Source: Ilumatobacteraceae bacterium
GTDB taxonomy: Bacteria > Actinomycetota > Acidimicrobiia > Acidimicrobiales > Ilumatobacteraceae
Length of the DNA: 13,922 nt
Direction of reading: 5' to 3'
NCBI GenBank assembly: GCA_019090765.1
Contig: JAHRVJ010000062.1
Coordinates: forward strand, 1 to 13,922
The notes below the pieces were generated by a model. That model was not told the DNA's origin, did not search any database, and saw only the letters and a program-made list of their open reading frames with translations. The position numbers were made by a program, and so were the translations under genes. Positions 1 through 9,288 of the stretch are shown here, piece after piece (position 1 is the first letter of the stretch; each line of letters begins with the position of its first letter).

Positions 1-119
1 ACTGCGAACCCGCAGAGCAGGCTTGGGATCGAGACCCAAAGGTTCCGCGTGGCTACCTTCTTGCCCGTTTTTTCCCAGAACTCTTCGTTCTCTACATCCC
101 ATTCGGTGATGTCTGCCAT
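1..119 (-). CDS. narK: NarK-family nitrate/nitrite MFS transporter, N-terminal fragment (runs off left edge)
   Basis: Too short to stand out as an ORF, but the reading frame is open from an ATG at 119 down to base 1. It starts MADITEWDVENEEFW and continues through a conserved ATRNLWVSIPSLL stretch. This closely resembles the start of E. coli NarK, where an acidic DW..ED..FW segment is followed by ASRNLWISVP just before the first membrane helix. A strong Shine-Dalgarno AGGAG (plus-strand 126-130) lies 6 nt before the ATG. The gene follows the upstream narK stop by 57 nt on the same strand, so it is probably the last or next-to-last cistron of the nar operon. Only about 39 residues are visible. 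Its likely role is nitrate/nitrite exchange at the cytoplasmic membrane, as in the E. coli NarK (NarK2) subgroup. The family is well supported; the substrate direction is inferred. Confidence 0.85.
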   Translation of the reverse strand, partial: MADITEWDVENEEFWEKTGKKVATRNLWVSIPSLLCGFA

Positions 120-125
120 TTACCT

Positions 126-130
126 CTCCT
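126..130 (-). promoter_or_regulatory. Shine-Dalgarno of the second narK gene
   Basis: AGGAG on the minus strand, 6 nt before the ATG at 119. It fixes the start of the partial transporter gene and supports that it is a real gene. Confidence 0.7.
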
Positions 131-176
131 ATTGCTTCGGGACACCGCTTAGAACGCGGGCCCAGCTCTTGTTCCT

Positions 177-1847
177 TTAGACCTCTGTGGCCGACGCATC
201 GACCGGGGGATTGGTTTCGTCGCCTTCATCGTCGAAGCCCGCTGCGTAGGCCCCCTTGGGTTCCTCGAGCATCAGTAGCGTGATTGCGAAACTGACGAAT
301 GCGCCCGCGGCGAGAATGAAGAAGAAGGTCCTGGCGTCGACGAGGGAATAGACAACCAGGTAGACGACCGCCCCGACGTTGCCGTAGGCGCCAGCCATAC
401 CAGCGACTTGACCGGTCATCCGCTTGTTGACCATCGGGATGATTGCGAACGTTGCACCCTCAGCGCCTTGCACGAAGATCGAAGCGCCGACCGTGAAGAG
501 GACTGCGATGACTAGCCAGGTAATCCCACCGAAGGCCGGTGCCAGGTTTCGGAGACCGTCGTCGTCAACTCCGGGCATCCACTTGGCGATGAGTCCCATG
601 AGGACAAAGCCGGCAACGATGCCAAGGATGTAGCCGAGCATCGTTCGTTTGCGGTTCGGGAGCTTGTCGGACAGGTAGCCACCGAGCGGGCGGGCAACGA
701 GGTTTACGAATGCAAACGACGCTGCCACAAAGCCGGCCACTGTGGCGGTCACGATTGGCTGCCCAGCCCCGTTTGTCAGCGGTTCGAAGACGTTCTCGTA
801 GAACGCCGGCAACATCGACACGACAGCGAGTTCAGCCCCGAAGTTGGCGAAGTAGGTGGAGTTCAAGGCAACCACGCTGCCGAAGTGATACTTCTCCTCC
901 TCTGGTACGCCGGCTTTCAGATACGGAAGATTGACCTGCAAGGTGCGCACGACGTGCACGGCGTACATCAGCGCAAGAGCCGCGTAGACCACGTACAACC
1001 CAGACTTGCTCAAGATGACGTCATCGTTGACCTCAACGTTGGACACTCGCCACGCCAGTAGGCCAAGCGCGCCGAACAGTGGAATCGACCAGAACAGGTA
1101 CTGGGTGAGGTCCCAGTAGGACGTCATCATCATCGGCTCGGCCTTCTTGGTCTTCTCGAGCGTCCGCCCTTCTGGCACGTCTTTCACCAGGTAGTAGTAC
1201 ATGACTCCGTAGACGCCCATCACCACGCCGTTGAGGACCATTGCCCAACGCCAGGCGCTCTCGCCAAGCCCCAGCCAATCGCCGAAGAAGGTCAGCGCGA
1301 CCCAGGGCAGTGTCATTGCAGCCCATGCAGAACCGAAGTTGCCCCAGCCGGCGTAGAAGCCTTCGGTTCGACCGATGTACTTGGGCGGGAACCACTGGGC
1401 AACCATCTTGATGCCGACCACGAAGCCGGCTCCGACGCAGCTCATTGCCAGCCGGGAGATCATCATCTGGGTGAAGGTGTCGGCAAAGGCGAACACAATT
1501 GCGGGGATTGCCATGATCACCATCAACCAGCTGAATACGATTCTCGCTCCGAATCGATCGATCAGCGTGCCCACCACGATTCGGGCAGGAATTGTCAACG
1601 CGACATTCGCGATGAGCAGGATCTTGATGTGCTCTTTGGTCAACCAATCGATGTCGTCGCGCATCGTGGTGGCGAGCGGGGCCAGGTTGAACCACACATA
1701 GAACGTCATGAAGAACGCAATCCATGTGTAGTGGAGAACCCGAATTCTCTCCTGCTGGAAATCGAGCAGCTTCGGTGCGTCGTCGTCGCCAGCTGGGGCG
1801 TTGGTTGCTACTGGTTGACTGTCGTTCGGTGGGGGGGTGTCAGACAT
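177..1847 (-). CDS. narK: NarK-family nitrate/nitrite transporter (MFS), long form
   Basis: A 556-residue membrane transporter of the nitrate/nitrite porter family, placed to move nitrate in and nitrite out for the reductase encoded upstream. A hydrophilic N-terminus of about 35 residues precedes the helices. Family signatures are visible: the glycine-rich GWGNFGSAWA at about 167-176 and the second nitrate signature in the late helices (GAEGATFAIIP then GQVAGMAGAYGNVG, about 461-492). Arg89 (TIPAR) and Arg386 (NLVARPLGG) fit the two substrate-binding arginines known in E. coli NarK (R89, R305). It is about 90 residues longer than E. coli NarK (463). The extra length lies mainly between helices 6 and 7 (about 221-325) and contains two further hydrophobic stretches (about 251-266 and 283-300). 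It starts 36 nt after narI with only a weak AGGA-type ribosome site. Since a second, E. coli NarK-like gene follows, this may be the NarK1-type partner; that subtype is inferred. Confidence 0.93.
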   Translation of the reverse strand: MSDTPPPNDSQPVATNAPAGDDDAPKLLDFQQERIRVLHYTWIAFFMTFYVWFNLAPLATTMRDDIDWLTKEHIKILLIANVALTIPARIVVGTLIDRFGARIVFSWLMVIMAIPAIVFAFADTFTQMMISRLAMSCVGAGFVVGIKMVAQWFPPKYIGRTEGFYAGWGNFGSAWAAMTLPWVALTFFGDWLGLGESAWRWAMVLNGVVMGVYGVMYYYLVKDVPEGRTLEKTKKAEPMMMTSYWDLTQYLFWSIPLFGALGLLAWRVSNVEVNDDVILSKSGLYVVYAALALMYAVHVVRTLQVNLPYLKAGVPEEEKYHFGSVVALNSTYFANFGAELAVVSMLPAFYENVFEPLTNGAGQPIVTATVAGFVAASFAFVNLVARPLGGYLSDKLPNRKRTMLGYILGIVAGFVLMGLIAKWMPGVDDDGLRNLAPAFGGITWLVIAVLFTVGASIFVQGAEGATFAIIPMVNKRMTGQVAGMAGAYGNVGAVVYLVVYSLVDARTFFFILAAGAFVSFAITLLMLEEPKGAYAAGFDDEGDETNPPVDASATEV

Positions 1848-1872
1848 TTCTGTTCAGTCCTGGGGGCACTTG

Positions 1873-1890
1873 TTGGTTATTGGTTATTGG
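1873..1890. repeat. Short heptamer tandem repeat over the narI stop codon
   Basis: TTGGTTA occurs twice in a row (1873-1879, 1880-1886), followed by a partial third copy TTGG. The narI stop codon (1884-1886) lies inside it. No known function; it may be a simple slippage product in the narI-narK gap. Confidence 0.5.
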
Positions 1891-2603
1891 AGTTGCTTTG
1901 TTCGAGGGTTGTTGGAGACGTATTCGGCGGCAGGGGGTTCGCGGTTGGCGATCACCTTCTGCCATGGTCGGAACAGGTACTGGAGAGGCAGTGTGATGAT
2001 GTGGATCAGGCGGCTGAAGGGGAAGACCGCAAGGAAGGCGAAGAAGGCCAACACATGGATCTTCAACACCAGCGGGAGAGGGTCCACATAGTCAGGTTCG
2101 GGTTGGAACCACAGCAGTGAGCGCACGTAGGGCACGAAGACTCCGGTACCCCAATACGAGCCCCAGCGATAGCCGACGGCAATCCAGATCCCGCTGACTA
2201 TCTGTGTGGCAATGACCAGCAGCACAACGACATCCATGGGACTTGTCACCCGGCGGACGCGGGCACTTGTGTGTCGACGGATAATCAGAATCGTGATCCC
2301 GAATGCGGCCCATAGCCCGAGGGCGAGGCCGGTCAGTTCGAGTAGGTAGAGACGAACTGGTTCTCCATTCCAAAGTTCGAAGCCTCGTGGAACGATCAGC
2401 GCCAGGAGGTGGCCGAGGAGGATGATTGTCAGGCCCCAGTGAAAGGAGATCGAACCCCAATACAGCTTGCGGCTCTCCAACAGCTGCGATGACAGCGATG
2501 ACACAGTGAAGGGCGCGCGCCGCCAACGGACGACGCCGACGACAATCGCGAGTGTCACCGCTACGTAGGGCAATACGCCGAATAGGACGTCATTGGTGTT
2601 CAC
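1884..2603 (-). CDS. narI: Respiratory nitrate reductase gamma subunit (cytochrome b, NarI)
   Basis: The membrane anchor and quinol-oxidising diheme cytochrome b of the NarGHI complex, 239 residues (E. coli 225). It has about five hydrophobic helices, starting with LPYVAVTLAIVVGVV. The four heme-b ligands are present: His55 and His65 in FHWGLTIILLGH, and His183 and His201 in LKIHV...FPFSRLIHI. The 10- and 18-residue spacings equal those of E. coli NarI (56/66 and 187/205). I chose the GTG at 2603 rather than the GTG at 2642: it overlaps the narJ TGA as GTGA, has GGAGG (plus-strand 2610-2614) 6 nt upstream, and places the hydrophobic N-terminus as in E. coli. The C-terminus carries a polar tail of about 20 residues (ending RTKQLQ). 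It is translationally coupled to narJ. Confidence 0.95.
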   Translation of the reverse strand: MNTNDVLFGVLPYVAVTLAIVVGVVRWRRAPFTVSSLSSQLLESRKLYWGSISFHWGLTIILLGHLLALIVPRGFELWNGEPVRLYLLELTGLALGLWAAFGITILIIRRHTSARVRRVTSPMDVVVLLVIATQIVSGIWIAVGYRWGSYWGTGVFVPYVRSLLWFQPEPDYVDPLPLVLKIHVLAFFAFLAVFPFSRLIHIITLPLQYLFRPWQKVIANREPPAAEYVSNNPRTKQLQ

Positions 2604-3114
2604 CGTCGGCCTCCGATCTTGACGGGACGATTGCCAGCACACGCCAGTGTTGCTGCGAGCAGATGGCAGTATGGGCTGTTGGGGTCTGCCTTCTTGAGCA
2701 CGTCGTTCATCTCGGCGATCACCGCAGGTAGTACTTCGACTAGGTCATCGAGAGGCGAGTCGGTCGCGGCGAGGTAGCGCAGCACTGGCTCGATGTGGTC
2801 GGGGAGCTCGCCACCCAAGTCGACTTGGGTCTCTCTCATCGCGGCATTCAGGTCGGCCATGAAGGCGCCTCGTCGGTAGTTCTCTCCCCAAGCGACATGG
2901 CCGACATAGGGCACAAACTTGGGGTCGAGGTCGAGCGTCTCAGTATGTAGTTCTTCCCATGCGCCCATGGAGAGCGAGCCAACCTCCTCGATGAAGCGGT
3001 GCATGTGGCGCTTTACTTCGGAATTCGTCTCCTCTGCGATCATCTGCTCTAGGTATGTGGCAGCCCAGGGGGTCGGGTAGCAAAACCCGAATGCGACTAG
3101 TTCGGTGGACTTCA

Positions 3115-3115
<1 letters not shown>
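2600..3115 (-). CDS. narJ: Nitrate reductase molybdenum cofactor assembly chaperone NarJ
   Basis: The dedicated chaperone that holds apo-NarGH until the molybdenum cofactor is inserted and the complex docks on NarI; it is not part of the final enzyme. The NarJ/TorD-type pattern is visible: the ETLDLDPKFVPYVGH segment (family version about ETFDL...), then WGENYRRGAFMADLNAAM and the conserved ELPDHIEPVLRYLA. At 171 residues it is shorter than E. coli NarJ (236), lacking mainly the poorly conserved C-terminus. Two starts are possible: GTG at 3118 (giving GTGA with the narH stop) or ATG at 3115. AGGAGG (plus-strand 3124-3129) is 5 nt from the GTG and 8 nt from the ATG. I prefer the ATG, but this is not certain. 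It sits between narH and narI, as usual. Confidence 0.92.
2610..2614 (-). promoter_or_regulatory. Shine-Dalgarno deciding the narI GTG start
   Basis: GGAGG on the minus strand, 6 nt before the GTG at 2603, inside the end of narJ. It supports the 239-residue form of NarI over a longer one from the GTG at 2642. Confidence 0.7.
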
Positions 3116-4622
<1,507 letters not shown>

Positions 4623-4626
<4 letters not shown>

Positions 4627-7600
4627 TGGCCGGCCTCCTTGTAGCTAGGCGGATCGACACGTCGCAGGTAGACGAATGTGTCACGATTGACGCCGGTAGG
4701 GCCCCAGTAGTTGAAGGCGTAAGAGAACTGTGCGTATCCGCCGCTCATCAGCACGGGCTTCAGACGGGTTCTGGTGAGTGAGTTGTTCATGCCCGCCCGC
4801 TTGCCGTCGCGGCGGGTGATCGGAATGCCGACGGTTCGTTCGGTGGCGTGATACACGAAGACAGTGCCAGTCGGAATGCGAGATGATGTCGTGCAGCGCT
4901 GGACGTAGATGCCGTTGTCGTTGTACAGCTCGACCCAGTCGTTGTCGGCAATTCCGAGAGCGGCAGCGTCTTTGGCGTTGATCCAGATCGGATATCCACC
5001 GCGTGACAGGGTCATCATTCGTTCGTTCTCGGAATAGGTCGAGTGAATCGACCATTTCCCGTGCGGTGTGATGTAGTTGAACATCCGGCCGTCTTGATCC
5101 TCCGCTAGCGACTGCTCGGTTTCATTCAGCATCGTGTGGTCAGGACGTGGCTTATACACCGGGAGTTCCTCGCCCCAGTCGAGGTACTGCTCATGGTCGA
5201 GGTAGAAGTGCTGTCGTCCTGTCAGGGTGCGCCACGGAACTAGCTCTTCGACGTTGAGGGTGAAGGGGCTATATGGGCGGCCCTTGCGGATGATTCCGCT
5301 CCAAGTTGGAGTCGTGAGGACTCGGCGTGGCTGCGAGATGAGATCGGCGAAGCTGATTCTCGTATCGCGCTGGCCCGCAGCTAGATGCGATAGCTCAAGG
5401 CCCGTTTTGGCCTCTTCGGCTTCGAATGCTCGGTGTGCCAACTCGCCGTTGCTCGCAGGGTCAAGAGCGAGGATTGCCTCGGCGACGTCTCGGCCACGAG
5501 CAAGCCTTGGGCGGAGAGGCCCCTCGCTGTCGCGAGTGCGTTCGTCTGGTTGCTTGCGGGCGAGTTCGTCGTAGAACTCCTCGACCGAGACTCGCAGGCC
5601 ATGGGCGCCGACGCCGTTCTTGCGGACACCTTCGCCAAGCGATGTCATCTGCTCGTACAGCTTGGCGTAGTTGCGCTTGACGACCTTGAACTTCGGCATC
5701 GTCTTGCCCGGTATCGCCTCGACTTCACCGGTTCGCCAGTCACCAACGGTTGGTTGGGCCATCTCGTCGGGGGTGTCGTGAGCCAGCGGCTGCATGATCA
5801 CGTCGTGGACTTCCGAGGGAAGTCTGCCGCCGGCCATCTCCGACATCTTCTTGGCGAGTTCGGTGAAGATGTTCCAGTCGGGCTTCGATTCCCATGCCGG
5901 GGCGACTGCTTCCTGCATCGGGTTGATGAACGAATGCATGTCCGTCGAGTTGATGTCGTCCTTTTCGTACCAAGTAGCGGCAGGCAGGACGATGTCGGAG
6001 TAGAGCGCGGTGGTGTCCATCCGGAAGTTGAGATCGACAACGAGGTCCATCTTCCCGATCGGGGCGTCGGGCCGAACTGTCACTTCGGCAACACCATGAT
6101 CTTCGGGCTCGGCCGCGATCGCGGTCGACTTGGTGCCCAGGTAGTGGCGCATGAAGAACTCGTGGCCCTTGGCCGAGGTCCCGATCGCGTTGCCGCGCCA
6201 GATGAACCAGGTCCTTGGCCAGTTTTCGGGCGCATCAGGGTCGTCGATCGAGAATTCAAGGTCGCCGGACTTCAAGCGCTCGACGATTTGCTGGGTGATT
6301 TCCTCGTCCGACTCGGCGCCTCGCGACTTGGCTTTGCGAACGACGTCGATCGGGTTCTCTTTGAACTGTGGGAAGAACGGCAGCCAACCTTGCCTGACCG
6401 CACGAGCCTGGTGGTCAATGGTGTGATCGAACTTCTCGGGGTGGCCGTCGGGCAGCGAGTCGTAGTCGCGGTAGCCGCGCTCGTAGCGCCACTGATCGGA
6501 GTGCACGTAGTGGAAAGACGGGGTGTTCTGCTGGCGCGGCGCCATACCCCAGTCCTGGCCCATCGCAATCGCTCCCCACGAGGCATGGCAGACCAACTTC
6601 TCTTGGCCGACGTAGTGGGCGAGCCCGCCGCCGTTGACACCAACCGATCCGGTCAACATCAGCGCAGTGATTCCTGAGCGGTACAGCAGGTTGTTGTGGT
6701 ACCAGTGGTTTGCGCCAGCCCCGATGATGATCATGTTCTTGCCGTTGGTGAGTTCGCCGTTGCGTCCCCATTCGCGGGCGTACTTGATGACGGTGTCGCG
6801 GTGGATGCCGGTGTATTGCTCCTGCCATGCCGGGGTGTAGGGCACGTCGGTGTCGTCGTAGGCCGACGCATCGAACCCCTTGAGCCCGCGGTCGACGCCA
6901 AAGCGTGCGTTCAAGAGGTCGAAGACCGTCGTGACGGTGACCGGACCATCGGCTGTCTGGATCGTGCGGGTCGGTACCGACCGTGTGATTTTGCCTTCGC
7001 TACCGAAGAACTCAAGGTCGACCTCGGTGGATCCATCGCCGCCTTCGATGAAGCTCAACTGGGGAGCGATTGGCTCGTCGAGCACGCTGTCGTGCAGCTT
7101 GAGATTCCACTTGCCCTTTTCTTCGGTGGCCCAGCGGTCGCCGACACTGCCGTTTGGCATCCGCGGCTCGTTGGCCTCCTCATCCCACATCAGTAGTCGC
7201 CACTCACCGTTCTCGCAGTCTGCGTAGCGATCGAGCCGGTCGGCTCGGAGATACTTGTTGGGCTGGCGGTCTTTGATCTCGATCAGGAACGGCAGATCTG
7301 TGTATTGCTTGGCGTAGTCCTGGAAGTACTCGACCTCGCGGTCGCGATAGAACTCGGTGAGCAGCACATGATTCACTGCTAGCCAGAAAGCGGTGTCTTG
7401 GCCCGGGTGAGACGGGATCCACCAGTCGGCAAACTTCGAAACCTGGGAGAAGTCGGGGCTGAACACGGCGAGCTTGGCTCCAGCGTGGCGAACCTCGGAG
7501 ATGAAGTGCGCGTCTGGCGTGCGCGTCATATTGAGGTTGGCGCCCATCCCTGCGATGAATCGGGCATTGAACCAATCGGCTGATTCGTGAACGTCGGTTT

Positions 7601-8258
7601 GCTCGCCCCACACTTCGGGCGATGCCGGAGGCAGGTCGCAGTACCAGTCGTAGAAGCTCATCACGACGCCGCCGATCAGCGACATGAACCGGCTGCCGGC
7701 GGCGTAGCTAACTTGCGACATCGCCGGAATCGGGGAGAAGCCAGCGACCCGATCAGGACCGTGCTTCTGAATCGTATAGATGGTTGAGGCGGCGCAAATT
7801 TCAAGGGCCTCGTCCCAACTGGCCCTCCGGAAGCCGCCCTTACCGCGGGCCTGCTGGTAGCGCTCGCGCCACTCAGGTGTTTCCTGGATGCTGGCCCATG
7901 CCGCGACGGTGTCGCCGAGGTACTCCTCCTTGGCCGACCGGTACATATCCAGCAGGACGCCACGGATGTACGGGTACTTCACCCGTGTCGGTGCGTACAG
8001 ATACCAGGAGTATGAGATCCCTCGCTGGCACCCGCGTGGCTCGTAAGGAGGAAGCCCTTCTTCAAGTTCGGGGTAGTCGGTGGCCTGCAGTTCCCAGGTG
8101 ACGATCCCGTCTTTGACGAATACCTCCCACGAACAACTGCCGGTGCAGTTGACGCCGTGGGTGGTACGCACGCGCTTGTCGTGTTGGAAGCGGTTGCGGT
8201 AGAACTCCTCCCACTTTCGTGCGCCCGGGTCAACGGTGTCGCGGCTCCAACGGCTCAT
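4623..8258 (-). CDS. narG: Respiratory nitrate reductase alpha subunit (Mo-bis-MGD, NarG)
   Basis: The catalytic subunit, 1211 residues (E. coli 1247), reducing nitrate to nitrite at a molybdenum bis-MGD site. The N-terminus holds the FS0 cluster ligands His34, Cys38, Cys42 and Cys77 (THGVNCTGSCSW...EPRGCQRG). Asp208 in FYDWYCDLPPASP matches the Mo-ligating Asp of E. coli NarG. Other family blocks are GPDRVAGFSPIPAMS, WGEQTDVHESADWF, MDTTALYSDIVLPAATWYEKDD and the C-terminal YAFNYWGPTGVNRD. No twin-arginine signal is visible, so the enzyme should face the cytoplasm. The N-terminal tail before FS0 is about 16 residues shorter than in E. coli and lacks its RR-like vestige. The ATG overlaps the cytochrome c stop (ATGA) and has GAGGAG (plus-strand 8265-8270) 6 nt upstream. 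The closely related cytoplasmic-type nitrite oxidoreductase NxrA cannot be excluded without phylogeny. Confidence 0.97.
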
Positions 8259-9124
8259 TGCTTTCTCCTCAAGGTGTCCACATATGTGCGGCGCGGCCCA
8301 CGCCAGGCAATGGCCATGCCAGCAATCAGGACGGCGAGTCCGGAAAGTCCGCCAATCAGCAGCCAGTCGACGTTGTCCGACGGACGGTCTTGATTGGGTG
8401 CATCAGCAAGGAAGGCGACCAGGTCGGCGATCTCTTCGTCGGTCAGGGGCCGGTCGGAGAAGATCGGGGTCATCGTCGGGGCGGGAGGATTGGCAAGCCA
8501 GGCGCTCAGGCCTGCATCTCCACCCAATATTTCGTAGGCGTCGGTGAGATCGGGGCCAAGACTCGAGCCGCCGAAGTTGCCGACCTCCCCGGCGGTGTGG
8601 CACGAAGCGCACGCCGTCGCGCCCTCATCGAACCGGTTGCGGCCGATGAATAGGTCGTGCCCATCGTCGATGTCACCGGGTTCGGGCGGCTCCGCAGGGT
8701 CTACGGGATCAACCGGGTCAGGTGACTCGCCGCCTCCGGCGAGCCCGACGACGTGGTCGACCAGTGCGTCGAGTTCATTGTCGGAGAGGCCAGCAATGGC
8801 TGGCATGGCGGAGTTGTAGGTCTCTCCAAGAACCTCGATCGGCCCGGACTTTCCATCCGTGATCACTGTTGCCACGTACTCGGGGTCGGCGGCGCCCGGG
8901 TTTTCCGCGAGCGGCGGGAACGTTCCGGGCAGACCTTCCCCATTCGCCTGGTGGCATCCAGCGCAGTTCGCTGCGTAGAGGTCAGCTCCAGAAACATCTT
9001 GGGCTTCGGTGGGAGACGACGAGGTCCCGGTTGCAATCGCGACGAAAACACTGATCGCGATTAGCCCGAACGGTACGAGGGTGGTTCTTGGACTCTTTCC
9101 GCCTGACGGCCTTTGACGGCGCAT
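8255..9124 (-). CDS. Membrane-anchored diheme cytochrome c leading the nar operon (NarC-like)
   Basis: A 289-residue exported cytochrome. It has an N-terminal signal or anchor (basic start, hydrophobic about 15-32, AEA-like site near TEAQD). Two c-type heme domains follow: CAGCH at 54-58 with likely axial Met107 (SAMP), and CASCH at 172-176 with likely axial Met218. An acidic Pro/Asp/Glu linker (about 133-153) joins them. A C-terminal helix (about 254-274) is followed by a basic tail (RGPRRTY), so the hemes lie outside the membrane. The gene ends in ATGA overlap with narG and has no nar gene before it, so it is the first cistron. In Thermus thermophilus a diheme cytochrome gene, narC, also heads the nar operon and is needed for active enzyme; this gene could play that role, or pass electrons to or from the complex. 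Orthology to NarC is inferred from position and architecture, not from alignment. Confidence 0.88.
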   Translation of the reverse strand: MRRQRPSGGKSPRTTLVPFGLIAISVFVAIATGTSSSPTEAQDVSGADLYAANCAGCHQANGEGLPGTFPPLAENPGAADPEYVATVITDGKSGPIEVLGETYNSAMPAIAGLSDNELDALVDHVVGLAGGGESPDPVDPVDPAEPPEPGDIDDGHDLFIGRNRFDEGATACASCHTAGEVGNFGGSSLGPDLTDAYEILGGDAGLSAWLANPPAPTMTPIFSDRPLTDEEIADLVAFLADAPNQDRPSDNVDWLLIGGLSGLAVLIAGMAIAWRGPRRTYVDTLRRKQ

Positions 9125-9251
9125 GTCCCTCTTCCGAGCTGTTGGTTCGAATACCTGAAAATCTCTAAGTCAAAGACTCAGCGATTACTTAACAGCTGTA
9201 ATTATCCCTGGACGGCGAGGCTGGGCGTAGGGAACAAAGTCCCGAGCCCCG
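9125..9251 (-). promoter_or_regulatory. Putative nar operon control region
   Basis: The stretch between the cytochrome c start and the hairpin is less GC-rich than its surroundings around 9150-9206, as expected of a promoter. On the minus strand a GATAAT hexamer (plus-strand 9201-9206) resembles a -10 box, but no convincing -35 lies 17 nt upstream. Dyads are present: ATTAC...GTAAT (9184-9188 and 9198-9202), the 8-bp palindrome ACAGCTGT (9192-9199), and TGAGTC-TTT-GACTTA (6-3-6, one mismatch) on the minus strand near 9167-9181. No standard FNR box (TTGAT-N4-ATCAA) was found. The ribosome site before the cytochrome is weak (GGAAG, 6 nt). The regulator is unknown. Confidence 0.4.
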
Positions 9252-9288
9252 AATCAAACGGGAGGGGTCAGACCCCTCCCGTTTGATT
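9252..9288 (-). terminator. Perfect palindromic hairpin after the nuclease gene
   Basis: Two identical-complement arms of 18 bp (9252-9269 and 9271-9288) flank a single base at 9270; the centre reads GGGGTC-A-GACCCC. The arm overlaps the nuclease stop codon (9287-9289). It would form a very stable stem in RNA of either strand, so a terminator insulating the nuclease gene from the nar promoter is likely. There is no U-tract, which is common for actinobacterial terminators. It could instead be a copy of a dispersed palindromic repeat. Confidence 0.65.

Noticed and set aside
1033..1725. 230-codon minus-strand frame overlapping narK in another frame
   Set aside because: Arg/His-rich product without recognisable features, inside a clear transporter gene.
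2604..2642. Longer NarI from a GTG within narJ
   Set aside because: GGAGG spacing, the GTGA overlap and alignment with E. coli NarI all favour the GTG at 2603.
5433..6677. Long plus-strand open frame (414 codons) opposite narG
   Set aside because: It lies wholly antisense to a fully conserved narG; the product is low-complexity Val/Arg/Gly-rich and matches no family. It is a codon-bias shadow.
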